From assembly GCA_016720545.1 (NCBI GenBank), contig JADKKK010000020.1, positions 1-48,341 on the forward strand: 48,341 bases of DNA, written 5' to 3'. Below are positions 20,004 through 28,621 of the stretch, in pieces. Below the pieces are notes generated by a model. That model saw only the letters and a list, made by a program, of their open reading frames with translations, did no database searches and had not been told where the DNA came from. The stretch's first letter is position 1. Each line of letters begins with the position of its first letter. A program made the position numbers and the translations under genes. The stretch is from Myxococcales bacterium (GTDB taxonomy: Bacteria; Myxococcota_A; Polyangia; Polyangiales; Polyangiaceae).

Positions 20004-21428
20004 ATGTCGAACGTCAACAACGAGCGCATCCCCAACAACGTCCACCTCAGCGACGACAAGCGCCTGCAGCGCGCCCTCGAGGCGTGGCAGCCGAACTTCA
20101 TCTCGTGGTGGACCGACATGGGCCCGGCGGGGTTCCAACAGGACGACGTCTATTTGCGCACGGCGATCTCGGTCACCTCCGACGGGTGGGCGCACTTCGA
20201 CTACGTGAAAATGCCCGAATACCGCTGGGGCATCTTCCTCGCCGACCCCGTCGCCGATCGCCGCATCGGCTTCGGCGACAACATGGGGCAGCCCGTGTGG
20301 CAGCAGGTGCCCGGCGAGCACCGGAACGCGCTGCGGCGCCTCATCGTGACCCAGGGCGACACCGAGCCGGCCAGCGTCGAGCAGCAGCGCCTCCTCGGGC
20401 AGTCGTGCCCCTCCGTGTATGATCTCCGTAATTTGTTCCAGGTGAACGTGGAGGAGGGCCGCCACCTCTGGGCGATGGTCTACCTGCTCCAGTCGTACTT
20501 CGGGCGCGACGGGCGCGAGGAGGCCGACGCCCTCCTCGAGCGGCGCTCGGGCGATCCCGACAAGCCCCGCATCCTCGGCGCGTTCAACGAGCCGTGCTCC
20601 GACTGGCTCTCGTTCTTCATGTTCACGTTCTTCACCGACCGCGACGGGAAGTACCAGCTGCTCGCGCTGTCGGAGTCGTCGTTCGACCCGCTTTCGCGCA
20701 CCACGCGCTTCATGCTCACGGAGGAGGCGCACCACATGTTCGTCGGCGAGACCGGCGTGCTCCGCGTCGTGGAGCGCACGGCGACGCAGATGAAGGCGCT
20801 CGGCCTCGAGCACCCGGACGACGTGCGCAAGCAGGGCCTCCTCGACCTGCCGCTCATCCAGCGCTACCTGAACCTCTGGTACGCCCTCTCGCTCGACCTG
20901 TTCGGCGGTGAGGTCTCGTCGAACGCGGCGAGCTTCTTCGCCGCGGGCCTGAAGGGCCGAGCGAAGGAGGAGCGCTACGAGGACCACGTCGCCCTCGACG
21001 CGTTCTACGACATGGAGGTCGTGCGCGACGGCAAGCTCGCTCGCGAGCACATCCCGCTCCGCAACGCGATGAACGAGGTCCTCCGCGACGAGTACGTGGA
21101 GGACTGCCAGCGCGGCGTCGACAAATGGAACCGCACGATCGCGGCCGCCGGCGTGTCCTTCGAGCTCAAGCTCCCGCACCGGCGCTTCTTCCGACACGTC
21201 GGGCTCGCGGCCGACGTGAGCTGCGATCCCACCGGGAAGGTGCTGTCGAAGGACGAGTTCGAGGCGCGGAAGGCCGAGTGGCTCCCGACCGAGGCCGACA
21301 AGGCGTTCGTCAAGAGCCTCATGCAGAAGCCGGTGTTCGATCCCACGCAGATGGCCCACTGGATCGCCGCGCCGAAGCACGGAATCAAGGGCCGCCCGGT
21401 CGACTTCGAGTACGTCCGCCACGCCTAG
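20004..21428 (+). CDS. boxB: Benzoyl-CoA 2,3-epoxidase oxygenase subunit BoxB
   Basis: A 474-residue subunit of the oxygenase that turns benzoyl-CoA into its 2,3-epoxide with O2 and electrons supplied by BoxA. The N-terminal NNERIPNNVHLSDDKRLQRA and WQPNFISWWTDMGPAGFQQD are family signatures. Two ExxH di-iron motifs are seen, in VEEGRHLWAMVYLLQ and LTEEAHHMFVGE, and RILGAFNEPCSDWLSFFMF supplies a further carboxylate. Length matches the family and the frame is intact. The start at ATG 20004 follows boxC by 8 bases. No boxA lies downstream: after the stop comes a non-coding stretch and then a lipoprotein, so the reductase must be encoded elsewhere. Confidence 0.96.
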   Translation: MSNVNNERIPNNVHLSDDKRLQRALEAWQPNFISWWTDMGPAGFQQDDVYLRTAISVTSDGWAHFDYVKMPEYRWGIFLADPVADRRIGFGDNMGQPVWQQVPGEHRNALRRLIVTQGDTEPASVEQQRLLGQSCPSVYDLRNLFQVNVEEGRHLWAMVYLLQSYFGRDGREEADALLERRSGDPDKPRILGAFNEPCSDWLSFFMFTFFTDRDGKYQLLALSESSFDPLSRTTRFMLTEEAHHMFVGETGVLRVVERTATQMKALGLEHPDDVRKQGLLDLPLIQRYLNLWYALSLDLFGGEVSSNAASFFAAGLKGRAKEERYEDHVALDAFYDMEVVRDGKLAREHIPLRNAMNEVLRDEYVEDCQRGVDKWNRTIAAAGVSFELKLPHRRFFRHVGLAADVSCDPTGKVLSKDEFEARKAEWLPTEADKAFVKSLMQKPVFDPTQMAHWIAAPKHGIKGRPVDFEYVRHA

Positions 21429-21816
21429 CAGCCTGTTGATTTACGGACCGAGGCCCGCGCGGCATCGGGCAAGGCGCGATCTACGGGCCGAGGTCCCTCG
21501 TCGTCCGCGCCCGGCCCGCCAAGGAGCGCGCGGAGCCTCGTCTCCGTGAGCACGCACCTCAGGACCGCAGCGCGCGCGGGCGAGAGGCCGCGGCGGGCCG
21601 ACGGGAGTGAACCAACGGCCTGCCGAGTCCCTCTCTTCGCGAGGAGGGCATTCCCTGCTCGGCAGAGCCCGGCGGACATGCCCGTGGGAGCTCCTGGCGA
21701 TCGGCACTCGGGCCAGTGGACAACGAGCACGGTTCCCCCCGCTCGGCGCGAAGGACGTCCGTCGTCTCGACAGAATGTGCGTCGACGGGGGCAGGCCGAT
21801 GGCATAGCGTGCCGGC
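21429..21816. other. Non-coding gap after boxB with short repeats and a hairpin
   Basis: No convincing gene. An imperfect 19-bp direct repeat (core ACGG(A/G)CCGAGG) starts at 21438 and again at 21478, 40 bases apart. A possible nested stem with outer arms TGCCGAG (21621-21627) and CTCGGCA (21658-21664), and inner CCCTC/GAGGG pairing, lies further on. It could be a terminator for boxCB or leftover of a decayed element; the evidence does not decide. Confidence 0.4.
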
Positions 21817-22587
21817 GTGAACTCGCGCTCACGGAGAGCCGCTCGCCGTCTTGCCTCGATTCTCGCGACGCTGCTGGGGACTCTGGGCACGTGGGCGTGC
21901 TGGAACTTCGACTTCTCCGAGACGAGCGCCAAGCCCGACGCGGCCGACGCGACCGACGCGACCGACGCGGCGGCTCCGAAGGACGAGTGTTCCCTGGGGC
22001 TTCCCGTCTACCAAACGAATTTCGTCGAGGCTGGGACCTCGGACTGGATCGAGAGCGCGAAGCCAGGTCAAGTCCGCCTCGAGGACGGAGGAGGCGTTCG
22101 CGTCTCGCTCACCAACCCGCCAAGCGAGGCAGCGACGATCGCGAGGGGCTTCGACGCGCGGGACTACGCAGTTCAATTCGAGTTCAGAGTGCTCGAGCTG
22201 CAACCCAGCGCACCGCCTGAGAGCACCCTTCGCATTCAACAGCTGACGAGCTCGGACAACACCTACAACGTGGGGCTCTTTCGAGCCGCGGAGGGCTGGT
22301 CGGTCGCCGCCATGCTCATGGCGGGCGCATTGTTTCGGAGCAAGTCGGACGACGCGGGGACGCTCGCCCATGTGGTCTACTATCGAGTTCGCCCCAGCGA
22401 AGACGGTGGCCCGGGAGGCTCGATCCAGGTGCGCTTCGACGGGGTAGACGGCCCGCTCGTTCGGGATTTTTCTCGCATTCCGGTGCGCTCGCTCCAGCTC
22501 GGGCCGACGTGGGTCGGCGCACCTCCGGCCAACGCGACGGTCACCGTGGTCTTCAAGAACGTCTCCTTCTGGAGCTGCGGCAAGTAG
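21817..22587 (+). CDS. Lipoprotein with Asp/Ala linker, jelly-roll-like, unknown function
   Basis: A 256-residue protein with a GTG start at 21817. An N-terminal twin-Arg-rich signal (residues 1-28) ends in a lipobox-like GTWAC, then come DATDATDA-type repeats encoded by a 9-bp unit. The mature part alternates short beta strands (VYQTNFVEAGTSDWIE, YAVQFEFRVLELQ, STLRIQQLTSSDNTYNVGLF, TVTVVFKNVSFWSC), a pattern like concanavalin/LamG-type sandwiches often found in myxobacterial surface lipoproteins. Two cysteines (DECSLGL and the C-terminal FWSCGK) may form a disulphide. Function unknown. Slightly richer in A+T than its neighbours. Confidence 0.75.
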   Translation: MNSRSRRAARRLASILATLLGTLGTWACWNFDFSETSAKPDAADATDATDAAAPKDECSLGLPVYQTNFVEAGTSDWIESAKPGQVRLEDGGGVRVSLTNPPSEAATIARGFDARDYAVQFEFRVLELQPSAPPESTLRIQQLTSSDNTYNVGLFRAAEGWSVAAMLMAGALFRSKSDDAGTLAHVVYYRVRPSEDGGPGGSIQVRFDGVDGPLVRDFSRIPVRSLQLGPTWVGAPPANATVTVVFKNVSFWSCGK

Positions 22588-22703
22588 TCGAGCGAGGGGC
22601 CGCGCGACCCACCAGCTCGCGCGCGTCGGAGCGATTCGGGCAGCGCGACTCGGGCAGCGCGACGAGCAAATGGGCGCGAACCGCCTGACGGTCCGGAGGC
22701 GGG

Positions 22704-23264
22704 CTATCGGCGAGCGGAGGCGATGAACGTCCCCTTCACCACGATCGTCTTCGGGCCCTCGACCGTCTTGCCACCGACCTCATCCCCGGCGCGCACGAGC
22801 GTGGCCGAGAAGGAGCCCTCCGCCCCCTGCGCGCCGGCGGCGTCGATCCTCGACACGGTGATAGAACACTCGGAGGCCACCCAGTCCATGGGGTAGTATG
22901 CGGTGTTCGCGTGCTCGAGCGGGCTGCTCGTCGTGAGGACGATCGCCTTGGGGGTCTCGGCGCAAGACACCGTTGAGGCCTTCTCCGGGATGCGGATGAG
23001 CGCCTCGGTCGCCGTCTCGCCGATCTCTGCAAAGATGATTGGCCTGTAGCTCCCGTCCTTGGTGAGGCGCGGCTTGCCGAAGCCGCGCGGAACGCCATCG
23101 ACCTCGATCACGAGGTCCCCCGCGACGGGCGGGGCGCGGCCGGGCGTCGTGAACTCGACGGTCTCCCCGCAGGCGCTCGAGAACGCGAGCGTCAGACTGG
23201 CCGCAGCGAGCATGATCGGTCGGGCAAGAGGCTTCGTCAGCGTGTGTCTCGGAGTGTTGTGCAT
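22704..23264 (-). CDS. Small lipoprotein, unknown function
   Basis: A 186-residue minus-strand protein. A signal peptide (PIMLAAASLTLAFSSAC, lipobox SSAC) anchors it, and the mature part is beta-rich (DLVIEVDGVPRGFGKPRLT, SYRPIIFAEIGETATEALIR, ECSITVSRIDAAGAQG, PKTIVVKGTFIASARR). There are two cysteines in the mature part (VSCAET and SECSIT). The frame is intact and convergent with the preceding lipoprotein gene. No family is recognised; it is likely an envelope protein. Confidence 0.75.
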   Translation of the reverse strand: MHNTPRHTLTKPLARPIMLAAASLTLAFSSACGETVEFTTPGRAPPVAGDLVIEVDGVPRGFGKPRLTKDGSYRPIIFAEIGETATEALIRIPEKASTVSCAETPKAIVLTTSSPLEHANTAYYPMDWVASECSITVSRIDAAGAQGAEGSFSATLVRAGDEVGGKTVEGPKTIVVKGTFIASARR

Positions 23265-23585
23265 GCCCCGGCCTCAGCAAGGAGCACGCCACCCGCGTTG
23301 TCCAGCGGAAGCCAGAGCCTACGCCACGGCCACGTTGCGGCTCGGGGCTTGGCGGCCGCTCGGGTGCGGCTCGCGGGCCGCACAGCCCGCGCCGCTGCTT
23401 TGCCCGGCCCGGCCGTCCAAGTTGCTACCCGCGTGGGTGCCCTCCGCCGGGCCCTCGCGGCCAAGGCCACCACGCAAGCCTGTTGAGCGCCAAGAGAGGC
23501 TCACAGGCCACTCCGTCGGGGCCAACAGGCCGCTGGATGAACGTGCGCGATGCGCGCTCCTCGTTCAACCTCCCCGCGCGCGCCC

Positions 23586-23601
23586 TGGCACCGTTCCTGC
23601 A
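23586..23601 (+). promoter_or_regulatory. Sigma54-type (-24/-12) promoter candidate
   Basis: TGGCACCGTTCCTGCA matches the sigma54 consensus TGGCACG-N4-TTGCA with the invariant GG and GC ten bases apart and two mismatches. It lies about 50 bases before the ATG at 23651, which has an AGGA-type ribosome site at 23643-23646. Transcription would start near 23612. The FHA-sigma54 activator gene starts only 0.8 kb downstream. Confidence 0.55.
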
Positions 23602-23650
23602 AAACTCGACTCGCGATGCCACCTTGGCACGGCAACACACGCAGCAGGAC

Positions 23651-24160
23651 ACCATGAAGATGCGTCTCTCGTGCCAGCCTTCCACTCTCGGCTCGCGACC
23701 ACGGGCTGCGGGGGCGGGGTCGCGGTCGTCCACGCCAGCGGGGACCGGACCAGGGAACTCCTGCTGCGTTACGGTCGCGGTCTCCGCCTCGGTCCCGTGG
23801 GGCCAGTCAACTGGGGATGGGCCGGAGAGAGCAACTCGTGCCTGGTCGGGAAGGTCCTCCTGACCGAGTACGATCGGGGCTCGCGAAAGGTCGTTTGGCC
23901 TGGGTCGCGCGCCTCGTGGTCTCCTGCAGCCGGACGGGCTCCCGCCGTCGAGCGGACGTTGACTCGGGCGGCGGTGGAGGCGCGTTCGGCGCCGTGCGGT
24001 GCCGCGCCGGGGCGTGCGCTCCAGACGGCGTCGACTGGCTGCTCTCTACGTTCGACCGTGATGGCCGCGAGGTGAAGTACGCGGAGCGCAACATCAACTG
24101 CGGGAAGGTCACCGCGAAGAACTCGGGGGGTGTCGGCGCCTCGCGCTCGCAGTCTCGGAC
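23651..24160 (+). pseudogene. Possible broken lipoprotein-like gene behind the sigma54 promoter
   Basis: The ATG at 23651 begins MKMRLS. In a neighbouring frame the sequence continues as VPAFHSRLATTGCGGGVAVV and LRLGPVGPVNWGWAGESNSC, and in a third as VRCRAGACAPDGVDWLLSTF and KYAERNINCGKVTAKNSGG. No single frame spans it. The mixture of TTGC (possible lipobox), Trp and Cys residues suggests a small secreted protein with several indels, or a decayed gene. The end point is approximate. The sigma54-like promoter and ribosome site ahead of it are the main reasons for listing it. Confidence 0.3.
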
Positions 24161-24232
24161 GAAGCACATCGAGGCCCTCGCGCGCGGCGTGTCCCTTCGA
24201 CGCGCGGGTCGGCTGGCGCCTGTCGACGCGTG

Positions 24233-24279
<47 letters not shown>

Positions 24280-24418
24280 GCTCGACGAGGCCGGAAGCCA
24301 GGCGCTGACGGTGTCGGACGTCGAGCCCGTGGTCGAGGCGGGGCTCCGCGGGGCGGTCGACTTTGCCTGGTGGGTGGCCGAATTGAATTCGCCTTGCGCT
24401 CCAAGTACGGTGAGCCAG

Positions 24419-25729
24419 ATGGGCGAATCGAGGACACGGACCATTGTGCGGGGCGCCGCCCTCAGCGCGCCCCTGCCTGTACGAGTGCGCATCGTCGGAG
24501 CCTCGACCGCGCCACTGCGCATCGAGGAAGGCACCGCGACGCTCGGCGCAGGTTCGACCTGCGATCTCGTCGTCGACGACCCCGCGGTGTCCCGGCGGCA
24601 CGTCGAGCTCGAGCTCGTGCCCGAGGGCGTCCTCGTACGCGATCTCGGCAGTCGAAACGGCACGTTCTACCTCGGCCACCGCGTCGAGCGCATCGTCCTA
24701 GCGCCCGGCAACATGATCCGGCTCGGCGCGCAGACGATCGCGATCGAGCTCGAGCCAGACGTGGTCGCCCAGGGCGAGCCTCTCCGGCTGGCCGGGTTCC
24801 GCGGCCTCGTGGGTGCGTCGGACGTGATGCAGCGGCTGTTCGGCATGGTCGCGAGGCTCGACGGCTCGATGGTGCCCGTTCTGCTCCAGGGCGAGACGGG
24901 CGCGGGAAAGGAGCTCGTCGCTCGCGCACTTCACGAGGGCTCGCGCGTGGCGGAGGGGCCATTCGTCCCGGTCAACTGCGGCGCGATTTCCCAGAACCTG
25001 GTCGCGAGCACGCTCTTCGGGCACAAAAAGGGCGCGTTCACGGGTGCGACCGAGACGAGGCTCGGCGCGTTCGGGGCGGCGGCGGGCGGGACGCTCCTCC
25101 TCGACGAGATCGGCGAGCTTCCGCTCGAGGTCCAGCCGGCGCTGCTACGAGCGCTCGAGCGCGGCGAGGTCTCCGCGGTCGGCGAAGATGTCCCACGCCG
25201 CGTCGAGGTGCGGGTCATCGCGGCCACGAACCGCGACCTCACCGCCGAGATCGCGGCGGGGCGCTTTCGAGAAGATCTGTTCTATCGGCTTGCGGTCGTG
25301 AGGCTCCGGGTCCCCCCGCTCCGCGAGCGACCGGCAGACATCGCGCTGCTTGCATCGCTCTTCGCACGCGAGGAGGGGGTCGCCGGGCTCCCGAACGAGC
25401 TGCTCGACGAGCTCGGTCGACGTTCGTTCCCGGGGAACGTTCGGGAGCTCCGCAACACGGTCCGCGCGTTCGTCGCGCTGGGGGGGCTCGACGACGCCGT
25501 TACCGCGCCCGCACCCGCGCCCGCGGGGCTCGACGCCGCGCTCGCGACGAGTGTCCGGCTCGACACGCCGTTCTTGGAGCAGCGCGAGGGCATCGCGGCG
25601 CGATTCACGGAGCTCTACGTGGAGCGCCTCCTCGCCGAGACGGGGGGCAACCAGACCCTCGCCGCAAAGATGGCGGGCCTCGACCGGACCTACCTCGGGC
25701 GCTTGCTCGCGAAGCTCGGGCGGCGCTGA
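24419..25729 (+). CDS. FHA-domain sigma54 transcription activator
   Basis: A 436-residue bacterial enhancer-binding protein. Residues about 15-105 form an FHA domain (phosphothreonine reader) with VVDDPAVSRRHVELELV and RDLGSRNGTFYLG. The AAA+ domain (about 125-355) has Walker A GETGAGKE, the sigma54-contact loop GAFTGA, Walker B TLLLDEIGEL and the sensor region FREDLFYRLAVVRLRVPPLR. A Fis-type HTH ends the protein (NQTLAAKMAGLDRTYLGRLL). The start at 24419 gives the normal length; an upstream GTG at 24230 is in frame through the CT tract. Thirteen bases downstream comes the secreted protein and then a kinase on the same strand, suggesting that kinase signals are read by the FHA domain. Intact. 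Confidence 0.95.
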   Translation: MGESRTRTIVRGAALSAPLPVRVRIVGASTAPLRIEEGTATLGAGSTCDLVVDDPAVSRRHVELELVPEGVLVRDLGSRNGTFYLGHRVERIVLAPGNMIRLGAQTIAIELEPDVVAQGEPLRLAGFRGLVGASDVMQRLFGMVARLDGSMVPVLLQGETGAGKELVARALHEGSRVAEGPFVPVNCGAISQNLVASTLFGHKKGAFTGATETRLGAFGAAAGGTLLLDEIGELPLEVQPALLRALERGEVSAVGEDVPRRVEVRVIAATNRDLTAEIAAGRFREDLFYRLAVVRLRVPPLRERPADIALLASLFAREEGVAGLPNELLDELGRRSFPGNVRELRNTVRAFVALGGLDDAVTAPAPAPAGLDAALATSVRLDTPFLEQREGIAARFTELYVERLLAETGGNQTLAAKMAGLDRTYLGRLLAKLGRR

Positions 25730-25741
25730 GCCGGAGCCGAT

Positions 25742-26671
25742 ATGCTTGCCAGGATGGCTCGGCTCCGCGCTCTCTTCTACGCCGCGCTGTGTGGGGTCCT
25801 CTTCGTCCCTTCGCTTGCGTGGGGCGAGGACGTCGCCGCTGCGCGCGTGGACTACGCCGAGGGTGCGGCTGCCTACGATCGCGGCGACTACCCGGTCGCG
25901 GCGGCGCGCCTCGCACGCGCGGACGAGCACGCCCCCAACGCGCGTGCTCTACAGCTCGCGATGGCGGCGGCGCTGCTCTCTCCGAACGCGGGGCTCGGCA
26001 TGGACTTGGCCGAGCGCGCCGAACGACGCGCGGTCGACGGCTCGCTCTCGGCGCTCGCCGCCAAGCTCCGGAGGCGGTTTGGCGCGGAGGCGGGCAGAAT
26101 TCATCTTACGTGCCCGGCCGGAGTGGCCTGCCGCGCCACGGTGGAGGAGCGAACGATCCCGGGCGGAACCACTGGCTTCGTGAACCCGGGTCCGGTTCTG
26201 GCGCGTGTGGACGCTGAAGGACGAACGACCCTCACTATCCGGGTGAACGTCGGTCGAGGAGCCACCCTCGAGCTAGCTCCGACGGCCGCCGATCTGACCT
26301 CCCCGCAGACCGCGCCGCCATCCCCGACACCTGAGGCCCCGAGGCTGGCGCCTGCACCGCCCGCGGGGCTCTCACCCATCGTGGTTGCCACCGCCGCGGG
26401 GCTCAGCGCGGTCGCTATCGGCACGAGCGTGGCGCTCACCGCTGTCGTGAAGTCGCGTCACGACGAGTTCGTGGCACAGCCGAGCCGCGCTACCTCGGAT
26501 TCCGGGAGTGACGCACAGACGGCCGCCCGCGTCGCGTGGGGGGCCTCGGGTGTGCTCGCCGCGACCACGGTCGTGCTCGCCTTCTTCACGAACTTTGGCG
26601 GCGCTCGCGAGTCGCCCGTGGCGCTCGGCGTCGCGCCCGGCCAGCTCATGGTCACGGGGACCTTTCGGTGA
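25742..26671 (+). CDS. Secreted protein with N-terminal TPR-like part and two C-terminal membrane helices
   Basis: A 309-residue protein. Signal peptide residues 5-27 (ALFYAALCGVLFVPSLAWG), then a TPR-like helical pair (ARVDYAEGAAAYDRGDYPVA, NARALQLAMAAALLSPNAG). Next is a small beta domain with a Cys pair (IHLTCPAGVACRATVEERTI ... TTLTIRVNVGRGATLELAP), which recalls PEGA-like domains, then a Pro-rich linker and two hydrophobic helices (PIVVATAAGLSAVAIGTSVA and ASGVLAATTVVLAFFTNFGG). It is embedded between the FHA activator and the kinase, and its stop overlaps the kinase GTG (GTGA). The same overall build recurs in the minus-strand protein at 32726-33715. Possibly an envelope partner of the kinase; function unknown. 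Confidence 0.75.
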   Translation: MLARMARLRALFYAALCGVLFVPSLAWGEDVAAARVDYAEGAAAYDRGDYPVAAARLARADEHAPNARALQLAMAAALLSPNAGLGMDLAERAERRAVDGSLSALAAKLRRRFGAEAGRIHLTCPAGVACRATVEERTIPGGTTGFVNPGPVLARVDAEGRTTLTIRVNVGRGATLELAPTAADLTSPQTAPPSPTPEAPRLAPAPPAGLSPIVVATAAGLSAVAIGTSVALTAVVKSRHDEFVAQPSRATSDSGSDAQTAARVAWGASGVLAATTVVLAFFTNFGGARESPVALGVAPGQLMVTGTFR

Positions 26672-28289
26672 CCTCGGCCGCGATGAGGCGGTCCACCTCG
26701 CGCTACGAGGCGCTCGTACGCATCGGCACCGGAGGCATGGCGACGGTCTTCGTCGGCAGGGCGCTCGGCGCGGCGGGGTTCTCGCGGCTCGTCGCCCTGA
26801 AGCGGGCCCACCCGTACCTCCGGAGCGATCCAGACACCGTGGCGAGCCTCGAGGTCGAAGCGCGGGTCGCGTCGTGCCTTCACCACGCGAACATCGTCGG
26901 CGTGCTCGACATCGAGGAGGACGGGGGAGACCTCGTGATCGTGCTCGACTACGTCGAGGGGTGCACGCTCGTCGAGCTCTCGCGCGAGGCCAGCGACGCA
27001 CCGGTCCCGAGCCAGTCCCGTGAGATCGTGCGGATCCTCCTGGACGCGGCCTCCGGCCTCCACGCCGCTCACCGCGCGACCGACGACGCGGGCCAGCCGC
27101 TCGGCCTCGTCCACCGCGACGTCTCACCGAGCAACGTGCTGGTCGGGATCGACGGCGTCGCGCGGATCTCGGACTTCGGAATCGCGAAGGGGGTTGGAGC
27201 CGGTCATGTGACGAGCACCGGCGTCTTGAAGGGAAAGCTCGGGTACATGGCGCCCGAATACGTCGAGGGGCGGCGCGCCGACGCGAGGAGCGACCTATTC
27301 TCCTTCGGGGTGATGGCGTGGGAAGCGCTCGCGCGTCGCCGCCTCTTCAAGGGCGCGAACGAGGTGGATACGCTGAAGCGAATCCTTCGCGCGGAGGTGC
27401 CTCCGCTCGACGAGCTCGAGGCGAGCCTCGCGCCCCTCGCCCCGGTGCTGGCGCGAGCCCTCGCTCGACACCCCGAAGACCGCTACGTGAGCGTCGGCGA
27501 GCTGGCGCAGGACCTGGAGGCTCGTGCTCGACCGCCGACCTCGTCGCGAACCACGCGGAGGTGGCCGCGCTCGTCAAGCGCGTGGCGGGGGCCGATCTCG
27601 TCGAGCGTCGCCGGCGGCTGACCACGGCGCTCGAGGCCTCGCCCACGGCCTCGGGTGTGCGGGTGCAGCGAGACCTCGTCCCGACCGCCGACGTAGCGCA
27701 GCCCGAGCGGCTCGCCACTGCCACCCTCGTGCAGCGAGACCTCGTCTCGACCGCCGACGTAGCCCAGCCAGAGCGACTCCCTACGGCGACCTTCGTACAG
27801 CGGGACATGGCCCCGGGGCCAGCCTCGGGACCGCCCCGGGTGAACGCGGACGTCACCGAGTCGAAGCAGGGAGAGCCCGAGCTCGTCCCGGCAGCGTTGG
27901 TCTGGGGCGAACCGGGCGTGGTGGCCCCACGTCATTCGCCGCCCGAGAAGGCTGCCCTCCCGAGGAGCTTTCGTGCCTCGCACGTGGCGCTGGTCTTGTT
28001 AGGCGTAGGGGTCGTGGGCCTCGGCCTCGGGCTCGCCATATTGGGCCGCGACAACGACTCGCTGACGACAGGGCCGCCCGTCACGCAGAGCGGCGCGCCC
28101 CCTCCGATCTCCCGCGAGCCCAGCGCTGCGTTCCCCTCGACACCTCGCCCGCCCTCCGAGCCTGTCCCGTCGGCGAGCGCCTTGGCGTCCGCCTCCGCGT
28201 CGGGTGCAACGCGCGGCACGCCCGCGCCGCCCCCGCCCAGGCTCATCCCCGCGAGAGCGCCGCCGAACCCCTATGGGCAGGCGCCGTAG
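26668..28289 (+). CDS. Transmembrane Ser/Thr protein kinase with 22-residue linker repeats (one frameshift)
   Basis: It starts at the GTG at 26668, overlapping the previous stop (an ATG at 26683 is an alternative). The kinase domain has the glycine loop GTGGMATVF, Lys45 in LVALK, HRDVSPSN and DFGIAK, and GKLGYMAPEYV in the activation segment, so it is likely active. Near 27515-27545 the frame changes, and coding continues as VANHAEVAALVKRVAGADLV to the stop at 28289. In the linker, VQRDLVPTADVAQPERLATA occurs twice, plus the start of a third copy. A membrane helix follows (VALVLLGVGVVGLGLGLAIL) and then an external Pro/Ser/Ala-rich tail. Total about 540 residues. The threonine-rich repeats are candidate phosphorylation sites for the FHA protein two genes upstream. 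Confidence 0.88.
27663..27806 (+). repeat. 66-bp tandem repeat in kinase linker
   Basis: Two full 66-bp copies (27663-27728, 27729-27794) and a 12-bp start of a third. Each full copy encodes 22 residues beginning VQRD(L)V and ending in T-A-T-L/F. Differences are mostly silent or conservative. The unit is in frame, so copy-number change keeps the protein intact. Confidence 0.9.
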
Positions 28290-28621
28290 CGCCGCCTGCT
28301 CCCACGGCAACGGCGAGAGGCGCTCGCGTCGACGGCGATGCGCAAGTCGGAAGGACACGGATCGTCGCCGGCAGCTCGCCGCGGAAAAGGGCCCGCCTCG
28401 GCGAGCTCGGCGACGTTGCTCCCGCGTCGCCGGCGTCGTCGGCGTTCGCCGCGAATCCAGCGCTGGAGCGGCCTGTCCGCCCCCGAACGCCACGCGCAGC
28501 CACGAGCGGCCGAGAGGCCGCGCCGGTCGGCTTCGCGGCCGCTGATCGAGAGTGCTGCGACCCGAGATCCGCGAAACGCGCGCTACTTCGAGCTGGCCTG
28601 GTTCCTGCTCTCGAAGTGAGC
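28290..28621. other. Non-coding gap before the CHAP gene
   Basis: About 330 bases with no supported gene on either strand. At 28594-28609, TGGCCTGGTTCCTGCT resembles a sigma54 element with GG and GC ten apart but with three mismatches, and it ends only 12 bases before the ATG, too close for a normal leader. No hairpin terminator was recognised. Confidence 0.35.

Noticed and set aside
21429..21816. Insertion-sequence remnant after boxB
   Set aside because: The translations show no transposase motif and no terminal inverted repeats were found; short direct repeats alone are not enough.
23265..24230. Search of the gene-poor stretch for tRNA or other structural RNA
   Set aside because: No cloverleaf with a proper T-arm or anticodon arm could be drawn by eye; only the sigma54-like site and fragmentary frames remained.
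28594..28609. Second sigma54-like sequence before the CHAP gene
   Set aside because: GG and GC spacing is right, but three other consensus positions fail and the start point would fall at the ATG; kept only as a note in the gap entry.
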